From: Corynascus novoguineensis
Taxonomy: Eukaryota; Ascomycota; Sordariomycetes; Sordariales; Chaetomiaceae
Length of the DNA stretch: 64,000 nt
Assembly (NCBI GenBank): GCA_033296725.1
Contig: MU857639.1
Location: 162,457-226,456, forward strand
Reading direction: 5' to 3'
The notes under the pieces are model-generated. The model was not told the origin of the DNA. It searched no databases and was given only the letters and a program-made list of their open reading frames with translations. How positions within the stretch are numbered: position 1 is the first letter of the stretch; each line of letters opens with the position of its first letter. This document shows, one piece after another, positions 31,636 to 43,882 of this stretch. A program made the translations under genes and the position numbers.

Positions 31636-33667
31636 TTACTCGAAACCCTCAGGAATTTTCTGCCCTCCTTTTAACAGCCGCGTAAACACCTTTTCGGGGT
31701 CATATTGCTGCTGGACCTCCGTCAGCCGGTGCACATTGTCCTTTCCATAGCTCGCAATGACGGGTTGGGTCCAGGAGGCGTCGTTCATGAAGATGTAGTC
31801 CAGAAAAGCACCTTCGGCGTGGGCGAGACCCGTGATCCGCTCGTTAAGCGAATGTGCCGCTGCGTCTACGACCGCGTCGTCGTTTTTGCCGTTTCCCGGG
31901 CCGTTGTCGGTCCCATTCCCCCACCACAGCAGCTGGAGCGCCATCCACGTCTGTGGCACGGCTTGCAGGCCCAGCGCGTTTCCGCCGGTCCATGTCTCCT
32001 CGCCCGCCGTTTTCTTTTTTTCGTATCTTTGGTTTGCCATGCTTACTGACGGCTGGGAGAACGCGCCCACGCTCGCGTCGATGGGCTGGAATGTGGCCAC
32101 CAGCGTGCCTCCCGTCACGGCGCGCACCTGGCCGACTTCGTCCGCCGTGGATAGCAGGTCACCGATCCGTGAGTAAAGGGAAGAGGTGGGTTGGTAAGTG
32201 TTGGTGTACCAGTTGTATCTAGATAGGGGGCAATCAGATATGGTTAGGTCCACAAAGCTCACGGTGTTTTGTGTGATTTTGGACGGGCTAATTGTAGCAG
32301 ACGTACCTTGGATAAGAGAGGCTGGGGAAGCTGGTCATTAGATCGTTAAGTGTGGTGAGAGCAGTCGCGTCCGAAGAGGCCTCGATGTCATAGAAGCCGG
32401 CGTACGCAGCTGGCTCGATTACGGGCTTCAGGTAAACAAAGGTGACGAGGATACCGTATTCCGTCGCGTTGGTGATAGGAATGCTAATGAACAGATTGGC
32501 ATAAGGGTCTTTGTCCTCAGCCGTCTGGTACTGATTAAGAGCTTCCAGAACCTGTGGCATCTGTTCGATGGTGTATGTGCGGAGCCCGCCCCAGGCTTCC
32601 TTGATAGGGTAGGTGGCGACGGTAAACTCGGTGACAATGCCTAAGATAGAGCGTTAGGTGGTGTGGGAGCAAGTTGAACAAGAAAAAGGGTAAACATGGT
32701 ATGTAGGTGGTCGTGATGGCGACGTACCAAAGTTGTTTGCTCCTCCTTTTAGTGCCCAGAACAGGTCTGGGTGGGACGTGGCGCTGGCAACAACCAAAGT
32801 GCCGTTGGCTAGGACAACCTATTTTGCTGTTAGACTCTCCGAGTGGAGCCAGTTATAAGCTGGCATCCTGGCCTACCTTGTATTCCAGCACATTATCGCA
32901 TGCCAGGCCGTAGAGGTTAGACAGATACGAAAGCCCACCTGGGGACGAGTTGGCGTCAGTCTCAGAAAGAAAGCAAGCCTAGTCTAGACGGAGTGGTGGC
33001 ACGAACTTCCAAGAACGAGCCCGCCAACGCCAACATCGCCAACCCTCCCACCGACGACGGTAACGTTGAAAGGGTCGAGGGCGGCATACACCTGGCCCCA
33101 CCGGGCACCCGGACCGATAGTGGCCGTTTGCCGCACTTCGTCATAGGACATGCCATTGAGCTTGGCTAGAGAAATCAGCACCCCCGTGTTGATGTTGGAA
33201 TCGAAAGGCGCCGGTGAGTGCCCCCCAGAGCGGACCGCAAAGGGGACATTTTCGCGACGTAGTGTCAAGAAAATGCTCTGGACTTGGGATACGGATTGAG
33301 GCGTTGCGATGCAGGACGGCTTCTGCCACGAAGTTTGAGACCTGAACTTCTGCGTGAGATTCCTTTTGGCATTTTATAATGTATCCGCCCCCGTTGCCCT
33401 TGTTCAAAAACCCCCCGCGCTCCCACCCCCGTTCGTTGCGGGGTGCTGAGCAGAAAAAGGAGTGGTGGCTTACCAATTCTCAGTGGAAAGCGTTTGGTAG
33501 CCCTTGTCGGAGGGAAGTGTAATAACTTCACCAAGGTCGCGCTGCAGCTCCTCGCACATGGTCGCGACTAGGGCCGGGTCGTCTGCCGAGGATGGTATGG
33601 CAGCTGCGAAAAAGGGGACAGCCGTTAGGAGAGCCCAAGCTCGGAACAAGAACGCCACCGATGTCAT
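31636..33667 (-). CDS. secreted FAD-linked oxidase, berberine-bridge-like, copy A
   Basis: Six exons (33474-33667, 33007-33341, 32877-32938, 32728-32818, 32307-32640, 31636-32218) give 532 residues. A signal peptide (FLFRAWALLTAVPFFAAAIP) precedes the FAD_binding_4 domain. VRSGGHSPAP contains the likely FAD-linking His (about residue 106), followed by GPGARWGQVYAALDP, VGVGGLVLGSGLSYLSNLYGLACDNV, HPDLFWALKGG and NFGIVTEF. The C-terminal BBE domain is seen in YIFMNDASWTQPVIASYG and YDPEKVFTRLLKGGQK. In bicovalent BBEs a Cys sits just before the VGVGG loop; here that place reads GGRVGDVGVGG, so FAD is probably held by His alone. The family oxidises alcohols, sugars or phenolic/prenylated intermediates; substrate unknown. 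The second intron has the weak donor GTTCGT. Confidence 0.9.
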
Positions 33668-34940
33668 GGCTGCAGGCTGATAGGTGTCCCAGGATGAATG
33701 CCAGGGGTCAAGTTGCTTCAGGGAAAAATAAGCTACTAGACACTCGAACGGTGCAAAGACCCTCGAGCTCGCTGCGCTCAGTAGTGCATTGGGGAACAGC
33801 CACTTTTGATTCCCTATTATATCCTGCCATTCAACACGCAGGAAAAATGACGTCCACGAGAATTACTTGGAACATTTGGAACGTCCAAAAGAACTGGGAA
33901 CCAACAGAACTGGACGACCAACGTGAGCCGGGATTGGTGCGTGCCGTAGCAAGGCAGCGTCGTGTCTGCCTTTGCCTGGAGAACAGTACGGTTCCGAATC
34001 GGTTCCGAGTCCAGGCTGCGATGTGGCGGTGTGTTGTCTTACAACCCTACCGGTTCCAGACCGTGGGCTGAAGCTGTTCTTGGTGGCTTGTCATCTGGAC
34101 ATGCAGCTTAACGTGGCGTTGAGCGGCGGAGGGATTCCGGCGGGCCGTGACGCGGATAGCACCCTGTGTGTGACAAGTGTGGCAGACGCTTCCTTTTACC
34201 GGACGGGGCCGGGCTGTGCTGGTTAATATCAATCGAAGATTAAGGTGAAGAGATCTCCGCCCGTACCTGCAGAGAAACGATATTTGGTGTGATTTAAGCG
34301 CCCCCCTTCGCTTATCGCTCGCAACAAGGGGGTTGGTTCTTCTGATAGGATGCCGTCGAATGTACACAGTAGCACCGTGTTTTCTAATTAAAGCGCAGAG
34401 AAAGAGAAAAGAAGCGGTTCGTCATTCCAACGCCAATTCTCGACATGCGTGGTACCGAGACTTCGTGGAGGGCCGACGTGGTAGATGGGTACATCTTGAT
34501 GCATATATTGGCCGCGTCTCACTAAACGCACGTACTGATACTAAAAACAGAGTTGGTGTTCCCCTTCTGCCAGGGGACGCTATCTTGGGATTCACTCTTG
34601 GGATCCATCTCTCCAAACCAGTTCACCGCGCCGACCAAGCTCAGTTTCCTCACCTCGTTCCACATCAAGATTCCCTATCATATAAAAATACCATTCTCAC
34701 TACCTAGATCGATTGGAGATCAGCTCGTTGTCCGCTTAGTTTTCAGTGGCATGCAATTTGCCAGGTTCAATCATGAGCGTGACAGGAGATGGGTTGTAAA
34801 CACGTACTCACACTCGAATTAGGCTCATGTTCTCAATGTACTTCACAGGCTTCATGTAGGCGGTCAACGCGATGGTGAAGAGAGACCCAGCTCTCGATTC
34901 CGCTCGTAGTCTTCGTCCTTTGCTTCTCTGATGAACCGGA
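33668..34940. other. 1.3-kb intergenic region
   Basis: It should contain the promoter of the minus-strand oxidase and the 3' end of the minus-strand Pth11-like gene. Short open frames only; no repeat or RNA gene recognised. Confidence 0.45.
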
Positions 34941-36525
34941 TCAGACTGCCAATCCATATCGCACGCTTCCCCCCGACTCTGGGTGATAACGCCAGTCGTC
35001 GTCGTCTATCGTCCCCACGGTCGAGCTTAGCTCGCTGTGAGACACCTTAGACTTGCCGTCCCTCGAAGGCGTTGCGCTGTGGGGATGGAGCATCTGCGTG
35101 CTGCCGCCGATGGTGTGGGTAGCCCAGTCGTACATGGGCTGGTCTGAGCCGCCACTAACCTGGGCCTTGTCGCTGTGCTGCCGGTGCGGGTGGCTCCGGC
35201 GGAAAGTCGAGGCGAACACGGACGAGAGTGTCTCTGAGATGCGGCCCAGGGCTGGGCGCAGCCCGGGCAGTGAGGCGCACATCATGGCCAGCGTCGGCTC
35301 CAGCATCGAAGGGATCCAGAACGTGACGCCGTAGGAATCGAACTGGGGAGGCACGACGCGGCTCATTTCGTAGTTGTACCCTATTGCGCGAGAGAAACCG
35401 TCAGAATGGGATATTCATAAGGCATTTTCTTTGGTGGTACAGGACTTACAGCGCGGGTCGATATCGTACAGCCGGTTCAATTCCCACACATACATACCCA
35501 GCTTCCACGCCGCGGCACCACTCGCGCTGGTTTTATCAGTGCACATGCCCTATCATCTGTAGATATCAAGTATCGCGTGAGTTGACTTACGTGACACCGA
35601 GGAGGAAGAGCACCAAGACGCCGGCGCGCTTCTTGGCTGGCATCCGCAAAGATGCGATGGGAAAGACGGGCACAGCAAGCAAAGCCAGGTCAAAAGCCAG
35701 GCTCACTGAGTACAGCGCGATGGTCTCTTTGATGTAAATCCACGCGTTGCAGTGCATCGCGCTGGTGAAAGGGTCGGCGGCGTCGGCCGTCTTCCGGCAC
35801 ACGAGCACGGGAATGACGCAAAAGACGACTACATACACCACCTGCAGCGCCAGGAGGATGTTTATGGCCCACCTATAGGCGGCGCTCGACGCCGGGTTGA
35901 CAAAGAGGCGTCGGTAAAAGACCAGGAGCGAGACCCGGATCGAGGTGGACATGACCGGGTAGAGGAAGTTGCAGGCCACGATGCCCTAAATATTCCCGCA
36001 CGTTAGTCCGGGGTTCCCGTCCTTGACTGGAATAATCAAGGTTATCTCTCGTACCTGAAACCATAGCCGAATCTCACCCAGCGTCAATTCCCACAGCGGT
36101 TTGCCGACGCCGGCGTGGAAGTTGACGTATATCGCCAAACCAGACCATGTGAGATAGCACAACTGAGCACAACAAACAAGTGAGCTTTCAGGTCATTTGA
36201 TTTTGGTTTTCCATTTATTGAATTTCCTTCTTCATTTCTTTTCTTATTTTATTTCTTTTTGTGTGGCAGCACTACGGGCACGTACCAGCGCAAAGGTCGT
36301 TGCATAGTCGTCGAGCCCAAACTTTCGGGCTGCTAGGCGGAGATAAAGACGCCATAAAACCATGGCGCTGGCTGCGATGCACATGAAGATGCTGCCAGCG
36401 ATGACGCCGTAAAGCTTGTGGGCGTCGTTGACCTCTGTTGGTGGCGGGATGAGGCCCGCTAGTGACGCGTCGTTGGACGCCGTGGCGCCAGGCATTTCGT
36501 CAAATCCAAACGAAGGATGGGCCAA
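34941..36525 (-). CDS. Pth11-like integral membrane protein (fungal rhodopsin-fold domain), copy B
   Basis: Five exons (36286-36525, 36055-36162, 35591-35985, 35450-35526, 34941-35380) give 419 residues. Membrane segments include YGVIAGSIFMCIAASAMVLW, LCYLTWSGLAIYVNF, STSIRVSLLVFYRRLF, NILLALQVVYVVVFCVIPVLV, IALYSVSLAFDLALLAVPV and AGVLVLFLLGV, then a post-domain YNYEM...GVTFWIPSMLEPTLAMMCASLP. The pattern RLAARKFGLDDYATTFAL after helix 1 and the second-half motif SLAFDLALLAVPVFPI are typical of the family. The C-terminal 110 residues form a hydrophilic, His/Ser/Asp-containing cytoplasmic tail. It sits between the two FAD oxidase genes. It shares the fold with the gene at 18281-19908 but is clearly diverged, so this is not a recent duplicate. 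Confidence 0.88.
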
Positions 36526-37729
36526 CAGACCAACAATAAGCTTTTCGGCAGGGACACTAATGAGTGCTCGGGCTGTCCGAGAACCACTAAGGTAAAAAGT
36601 GGCTTAAAGGAGAAACCGGGGTTGGGCGAGCTTCCCATGAGCCGCGGGCGACCGGGCAACAATAAAGGGAATCCTCGTCATTCTTTTACTCACACCTGGG
36701 CCTGATGACGGCCTTCAAAAACCTGCTCAATAAGCTCACCGGGCTCTACTCGAGAGGCGGGTTCTTTCGAACCCGGGGGCTGTGCCGCAGCAACACGTTG
36801 TCCGACAACGAGCAGCACACGGGTCTGCGGCGCTGCGAGACGATTGCTCTCCGAATCCTTTCCCAACTTCGGACTACTTCGGAAAACGGTGGGTAGCACC
36901 GTGGTACGGGGGACAAGCGAACATTTTCCCATAATTACTGCTTGAGGGAAAAAAAGAAAGGAAAAGCAACTGCTCCTTTCGAACTCAGCAGACCACACCC
37001 GCCCACCTTCGTAATCGCCCCGAGGCGGCCTGGGGTGTCATTCTGCGGCGCAGTCTCAGTTCTCATGCAACCAAGATGACCATTCTGCCTGGGGAGGAAG
37101 GAGGGAGAGAACCGACCAATCGACGGGAGGACAGGGGCTACGACGTGCTGTTATCGAGACTGCAGCTGCTATTGGCGCGGGCCTGCCCCGGCAAGAGCCA
37201 TTGCATGTATTCTGCTGCAGGTCTTCTCTCGCGTCCAAGAGAGAGAACTTTCTGTTGGCAACTGGCACTCAGGAAAGACGGGACACCGGAATGACCGAAG
37301 AGAAAGGAGGACGCTAAGGGCTTTAAGCTTCTCACGGCTAGTGCGCAACAGCTCTCGTACATTTTTACACTTGGACGGGCGCTCGTTGCTTTTTGATATA
37401 TTGGCAATAGCTCGTTGTTTTCAAGACGATTATAAATGTTGGCGAGTAGCGGTCGTTCTTCCAAATCTCAGTTGTGTTGCGGTTGGAACTGCCAGGACAA
37501 TGAAATAGGGGGCGAGCTCACCAAAGGTCCCCCCAGCGTGACACCCTCTCATATTAACCCCGACGCTGTGCGACTTTCAGTACCGCAAAGTCGTCAACTC
37601 TGTTGGTTAACCCTGAAGTGGCCGTGTTTCGGAGGATCTCGGCCGCCGTCGCCGCCGCCGCCCAATGAACCCACCCGCCGCGTCTCTCGAGCCATCAACC
37701 AAGTATTTCAAGCGCTACGAGGGACGGCA
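36526..37729. other. 1.2-kb divergent intergenic region
   Basis: It separates the minus-strand receptor from the plus-strand oxidase, so both promoters lie here. No gene or repeat recognised. The open frame that contains the oxidase start runs back to 37436, but its upstream part has no protein character. Confidence 0.45.
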
Positions 37730-40197
37730 ATGATGGTCCCCTTCACCCTGGGGGCTGCCGTTCTACTCGCAGTCTCCACGTTCCACCCCGCTGTCGCGCA
37801 GGCGTGCAACAGGAGAGAAAGCAGCGTTGCACTCCCCGTCTTGGCTCGACCAATCTCTGCTGCGGCGCTGCCACTATTGCTACCCCTATTCTTCGGATCA
37901 CAGCCAGCCATGGCAGCGACACCCGAGCAGAGTCTCAGCCAGTTTATCAACTCGCTGCAGCTAACTAACCGCCAGGCCGATGAGCTGACGGCAGAGCTCC
38001 TGAAGGATCCCGCATTGGTGCCCTTTTTGGAGTCCCGCGACAATCCGGACCAGGACAACGAAAGCAGCAGCGGCAGCAGCAGCAGCAGCAGCAGTACTAC
38101 AGGGCTTTCGGCCGCTTGTCGTGTACTTCGGACCACACTCGGGGCCGAGCAGTTTGTTACTGCAGAGAAGTTCACCGAACCAAATGGGACTTGGTAATTT
38201 TAGACTTTTCAATCATCCCACACTCAACAGCCCTCCTTAGTCTGAGACATCCCGTCTGGCTATGTCCATCAAAATCCCGTCATTGTATGACAACACCAAC
38301 AAGAGTTGCGAGACTAATCGCCCGTGGCACACGTTGTGTGCGCGGATAACAGGTCAGCGACGACTTGGCAAAGACCCGCATGCGCCGTGCTTCCGGAAAC
38401 GGCTCAAGACGTAGCGGCGGCACTCAGGACGGTACGGTTTTTCGGCGTCCGGTTCGCCGTCCGCAGCGGGGGCCACTCGCCCAATCCAGGCCACTCGAGC
38501 GTCCCTAACCCCGGCATCCTCATCGACCTGCGGCGGCTCAACGGCATCAGAGTCAACGGCCCGGACGCGAAGACGGTCACGGTGGGACCTGGCCAACGGT
38601 GGGGGGACGTCATCGCCGCCCTCGATCCGTACAAGGTTACCGTCATTGGCGGGCGATCCCCATCCGTCGGCGTCGGGGGGCTCATCCTCGGCGGTGAGTA
38701 AAACAGGACTCCCTACCCTATCCATTTATGGGCCGTCAGACGGACGGTCAGACGGTCAGAACTTTTTGCTAACTCCTGACTTGACATAAATTAAGGAGGG
38801 TATTTTCACTTCTCGCCAGAGTTTGGCCTGGCTGCCGATAATGTCAAGTCATTTGAGGTATGTAGCAGCTTAAATGTATCCCGTAATCCGTATGCCGCAC
38901 ACGACGGATAGGTGTGGCTGAGTTAGGGGGGATGTCGCACAGCATGTCACCTCCGAATGGCTGCATCGGTAATGTATTGCAAAGTGTCACTGGCGGCTGA
39001 CCGACTGATGACCTGTCCATTTGCAGGTGGTTCTTACCGACGGCTCCATCGTGAAGGCATCCTCTTGCAAGCACCCGGACCTGTTCTGGGCCCTGAAAGG
39101 AGGCGGTCCCAACTTTGGTAGGAAATCCCGTCCATTAAGCGCTCTCCTTTCCTTTTTGAGACGCTTACCGTGCCACTCCAGGAATTGTTACCTCGTTCGA
39201 GTTGTACACCGTTCCCGTCCATGAAGTTTGGGTTGAGGGCCTCGCCTTTTCTCCGACGCAGGTTCCCGACGTCTTTGAGACGTACGCCGCTTTTCAGAAG
39301 AGCACATCGCCGGACCTGAAGGCGACTGTCAGCGTCGTCGTATCGCTTGACGTCGTGTTGGTGGCCCTCTTGTACTCGGCGCCGTCTCAGAGCAGGCCCC
39401 GGGCCTTTGCCCCTTTTGAGAATTTAACGCCCTTAGCGGTTGTCTTACCGCCGACAAACACGACCATTCTCAAATTTTCGCAGCTCTCCGCTGCGACCCA
39501 ACCCAATTATGCTACCCGGTACGTTGCTGCTCAACCCCTTTTCCAAGAAGCTGCCATTTCTGACTCAGCCACGTACACAGCCATGACTACCGAGCCGTCT
39601 CGTCCAAGATCGACGCCAAGCTCTACACGGACGTGTACAACATCTGGTTCGAGCAGGCTACTAAAGTGAAGGCGGCCACGGGAGCGAACCAGACCTTCAC
39701 CGTTCAGACGTTTTCAAAGAATCTCGTCCAGCAAGGAATCAAAAGGGGTGGCAATCCTCTAGGCATGCCGCTCGAGGATTTTCAATGTATGTGACACACC
39801 CCATCCTGCCCCGTTTTTGGCCAAATCCTTGCGTGCTTTGCCGCAACGAGCCGTGTACGCAACCTGTATCTCGTACATCGCGTACCACAGAACCTGTTCC
39901 GAGCTTACTCCATTTGCCACAGGCTGGACAACCCTCGTAGACTGGAACGATGCGGCCGACGACGCGGCGGTGCGCCGGGTGGGCATTGAGACGACTGAGG
40001 CGTGGAGGCGGCTGAGTACGGAGCGAGGGCTCGGTGTCGATTACCTCTACATGAACGACGCGTCGCGCGACCAGAACCCACTCGCCTCGTACGGGGCCGC
40101 GAATATCGCCCGGCTCCAGGCCGTCGCGGCTAAGTACGACCCGGCTAAGGTGTTCCAGACGCTGCAGCACGGCGGCTTCCTTTTACGCAACGTGTGA
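37730..40197 (+). CDS. secreted FAD-linked oxidase, berberine-bridge-like, copy B
   Basis: Seven exons (37730-38193, 38353-38693, 38796-38857, 39027-39117, 39182-39518, 39581-39786, 39923-40197) give 591 residues. The start was chosen at MMVPFTLGAAVLLAVSTF, a clear signal peptide. An Ala/Leu- and Ser-rich extension follows, with a poly-Ser run. The FAD domain shows VRSGGHSPNPG (likely FAD-linking His about 196), GPGQRWGDVIAALDP, GGRSPSVGVGGLILGGGYFHFSPEFGLAADNV, HPDLFWALKGGGPNFG and VTSFELYTVPV. The BBE domain is YLYMNDASRDQNPLASYG and YDPAKVFQTLQHGGF. The position that is Cys in bicovalent enzymes reads Ser. Introns 1-5 sit at the same places and phases as in the paralogue at 31636-33667, and exons 3 and 4 are identical in length (62 and 91 nt); intron 6 is extra. 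Confidence 0.9.
38063..38094 (+). repeat. AGC microsatellite coding poly-Ser
   Basis: Imperfect tandem AGC triplets (one GGC) in the first exon of the oxidase gene, encoding a Ser/Gly run in a low-complexity region between the signal peptide and the FAD domain. Confidence 0.85.
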
Positions 40198-41283
40198 AAG
40201 TACATATCTTAAGCACCTAAACACTTGACTACTGGCGCTGGAAAAGATGTGGAGGTGCATGATCACAGTCAAAAACCTAAAACAAGTACGGCTCTCGCAG
40301 TGCGGGTCAGTGATCACCAAGTCCTTCTGCAGCGGTTCGATCAACCAGTAAGACCATTGACGCAGCCGCATATGCAGCGCACCATCTTGAAATAGGTGTT
40401 GATTGTAACCATTTTGAAATGTCTCGTCCTGGGTACCATGTCCTGTCTCGATGCATGTTCTCAGGGGACCGATGCCAATGGAGTATTTCTGGCGACTCAT
40501 AGGTAATTCAGCCCTGGAAAATGGCCGAATTCGGCCCATACCAACCTTGATCATGGAGCACTACGTTGTATTCCTGCACTGACAACTCGCAGGATGCAGT
40601 GGCTGCGTCTCATCACACCCATGCGATACCACCCGCAAGCAATTAAAGCGCGCCTTGCCAAGTCGCCGCTACGCGCACCTGTACGGCACCTTTACGGCAC
40701 CTTTCTGCCCAAGGTACCTTACGGGAGACGAGGTCGCTTATGTGCTGTTGATCTGCAGAAAATGCACGCCCTATGCCCGGAGACTGCACCGCCTCCAACT
40801 CGTCAGGTAACACTACATGATCTACCCGTGGGCGCCACCGCTTATTGACGCTTTGCTGGGATGCCTCCGAGACGAGCTTCCGCCCCTCGATCAAGCGGGC
40901 TAGATCGTCTTTTCGGAGCGGCACCTACGATGGTTCTGTTATGGTGACACTTAGGTCCATGCAACATGTTGCAGCAACAGCAGCTAGAGGGTACCTGAAT
41001 GTACACGAGGGAGGGGTAAAAACGTGTTTCGCACTGACTGGAACGCAATGATTCACCTGGGTACCATATTTCCCGGTGTACCGTATGTTGGACCCCTGAG
41101 CTGGGCGTATGGAGCTGAGTGAGCTTTGGCTCCGAATACGCATGTGCACCGCAGATTACGAGCACAGAGGTAAATAACGGATCGGTCGCTTCTATCTCGA
41201 TATTCGTCCCGTCCGACTTTCCTGCGGAGTGAAAACCAGACAGCAATAACCCAACTGTGAAAGAAGAACCAGGTCGGCATACA
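40198..41283. other. 1.1-kb intergenic region upstream of the prenyltransferase gene
   Basis: It lies between two plus-strand genes. No supported gene; open frames are short and compositionally unremarkable. Confidence 0.45.
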
Positions 41284-42058
41284 ATGGCGCCGAAGGCGGC
41301 ATCATCAGCACAACCGTCTCAGAACATCACCGTCAGCAGCGGGAAAGCAGACGGGACGCAGGACCATTCCCTGGCTCAGCAATATGGCGGCGGGCACGTC
41401 GGCGCCTGGGTCGATCGACTACCCGCGAGTGTGATCCCCTACGTGCAGCTGGCGCGCCTGAGCCCGCCTGCGGGCCTGATACTGATCTTCCTCCCTCACC
41501 TGTTTGGTATCTTGCACGCCGCCATCGTGCTCATGTCTGACGCCAACAACGGCACTGCCAGCGGCGACGGCGGCTCCGCAAACGCCAAGTTCGGACCGGC
41601 AGCGATCCTCCGGGCGTGCACTGTCACCTTCGGCGGCAGCTTTTTCTCGTCCAACGCGGCACACGCCTGGAACGACCTCGTTGACGCCCCGCTGGACCAG
41701 CAGGTCGCGCGCACGCGGGGAAGGCCCATCGCTCGGGGCGCCATCTCTCCGCGCGCCGCGTTCCTGTTTACCGCCTCCCAGGCCATGCTAGCCGCGGCCT
41801 TCCTCCTCGTACTGGTCCCCTCCACGGGCGATGCCGACGCCAACGACGTCGCCACCGCCGTATACTACGCGCTGCCCAACATCTTAGCAACCACCTACTA
41901 CCCGCTTGCCAAGCGCCATACTCATCTGGCCCAGGTCGTTCTCGGGTTTTGTCTCGCGTACGGCGTCGTCATAGGAAGCTGCGCTATGGGCCTGCTCCCG
42001 TTTGGCGATCTCGCATCACTGCTCTCGTCGTCCACCACTCTTTTTCCCGAGCCATGGA

Positions 42059-42092
<34 letters not shown>

Positions 42093-42519
42093 CAGTCTGA
42101 TAAGCCAGGTCCATGTCCACATCCCGACCGTATGTTTGACGGCGACATGCCTACTCTGGACGGTTCTCTACGACACCGTCTACGCGCACCAGGACGTCGT
42201 CGATGACCGACGGCTGGGGCTGAAGAGCACGGCTGTCCTGCTCGGAGGCACGCGATGGTGCAAGCCGACGTTGTGGTGCGTGCTCGCGGCCATGCTAACT
42301 TTACTGGCCGTCCCAGGACGCGCAGCCGGCATGGCGGCACCATACTATGTCTTCGCGCTGGGAGGTTGCGCGGCGTCCCTGGGCGCCATGATCCGCCGCG
42401 TGGACCTCGGCAGTCCCGCAAGTTGTTGGTGGTGGTTCCGGTACGGGTTCTGGCTGGCCGGGGGGTCAGTTGCTGCGGGGTTGGTGTCTGAGTATGTGTT
42501 GCGGGCTGCTCTGGGGTGA
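41284..42519 (+). CDS. UbiA-family aromatic prenyltransferase
   Basis: A single exon giving 411 residues. The ATG at 41284 is used; the frame continues nine codons upstream without an ATG. The first Asp-rich motif, NDLVDAPLDQQVARTRGRP (Asn about 130), and the second, YAHQDVVDDRRLGLKST (Tyr about 300), bind prenyl diphosphate through Mg2+. Eight or nine hydrophobic segments surround them (LILIFLPHLFGILHAAIVLM, AMLAAAFLLVLVP, VVLGFCLAYGVVIGSCAMG and others). The N-terminus is Ser/Gln/Gly-rich and lacks the basic amphipathic helix of a mitochondrial presequence, which argues against COQ2 and for a specialised-metabolism enzyme of the kind found in meroterpenoid clusters (inference). It is longer than usual because of loops rich in Asp/Gly and a poly-Ser insert. 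Neighbouring oxidases, dehydrogenase and epoxide hydrolase fit tailoring of a prenylated aromatic. Confidence 0.9.
42061..42096 (+). repeat. AGC microsatellite coding poly-Ser
   Basis: Almost perfect AGC triplets (one AGT) in the prenyltransferase gene. They encode a Ser run in a loop between hydrophobic segments, away from both Asp-rich motifs. Confidence 0.9.
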
Positions 42520-43882
42520 GCTGAGCTGAGAAAATTCATGTTGCGGTCCTTTAGAGCTTAGCATGCCTCGGGCCCCGTCTAAGCAGCTGCTCTTACAGTC
42601 GAATATCTGTCCGCGCCTTGACGGGCAAGGCTGGCGCAGGAAGCCCCGCCTGTCCTGTAGGAGAACAGCGTGCTGTCGGGCTCGTTCGTTGAGGGCTGAT
42701 GAGAGCCAATTCAACCAGATATGCGCCTTTGCAAGGCTACTGGAGACCAGACAGTGACCCCCTTGCCTGAGCGTATCACTTATGCCACGTCGATGACCTT
42801 CTTACGACCGGTGTTCAAGGGGCAGCTTAAGCCAATGCACGCAGTGTCCGCATGGTTACGCTGTTGCCTGCCCATAATCATCTAGATTAGGTACGTGTAG
42901 AAGTAAACCAATGTCTTCATAAGTTGATGTTAAAATGTGTACCAGCTGGAGCACTGCCGACTTTCCTTGTTTTGTTTTCGCCCGACGTCTTTTTTCTTAG
43001 AAGCGTTGGTGTTCAGTCAGCAGGCAGCAATACCTAGACTAGATATTGAGCTACAGTCTAAGGGTGTGATTTGATGCGGTGTGACATGGACAGGGTGGGC
43101 CTACGAGTAAGTTGGCACTTTTGCTCTGAAAGCACCTGAGTTCTGGCCAAGTCCATTGGCATCATTTGTTCCTCGCTTGACACGCATTCCGGATCAAATA
43201 GCCGGGGGCAGTGCAAGCCCGCATGATTCTGAAAACCAACGATTTGAAGGTCCAGTAACACTGTGCGGCACAGTCCAACGGCTGCAGCTGCTCTGCAGGT
43301 GGCTGAACGGAGTTGGTGCAGTACCTTGATTGCACTGTATTGCATTCGGTTACATGGTAGAGTGCGAGAAGTGCTGTAGCACCTAAGTGCCTTTCCCTTG
43401 CCCACAGCCCCCAAATCATGTTTTTGGTCGGACTTTGCGGGCTCCAGAAACCGAGTGACTGCCCGAGTGTTTGCTGAGAAAGCAGCACTTGCCTCTCGGC
43501 ATTGGTCTCATTTTTGGGATTTATCGCACCTCATCGCACAAGACCTAGTTAAGGGAGGTTTTGGGTGGAAAGAAGTGATGACTTAAAGGTGCCCATGTCA
43601 AACTTGACGTGACCCGAGCACAAACTTCCGAAACTGAGTTACTCAAATCATCAGAACGCTCGGCATTGATATTTCAGGCCGGAAGGAGTTCAAAAAAATA
43701 AGAAAAAGAAAAGAAAAGAAAATACTACTATCCACGGTGCTACCTGGGGAACAAGTCGATTGCAATTCTTGCTCGATTCTAACGCGGTACACCTTGGAAC
43801 TCGGGGTCGAAGCAGTGAGAAAACGAATTGAGCTAGACGAGACCACTCTAGATCTAGCCGATTGCTTTACTCAACATAAACA
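42520..43882. other. 1.4-kb intergenic region
   Basis: No gene supported. An A/G-rich run at about 43692-43726 lies about 160 bp before the dehydrogenase ATG. Confidence 0.45.

Noticed and set aside
40330..40360. GGTTCGATCAACC resembling a tRNA T-arm
   Set aside because: No matching A box or acceptor stem could be laid out around it on either strand.
41257..41283. Upstream extension of the prenyltransferase frame
   Set aside because: It starts at a non-ATG codon; the first ATG is 41284.
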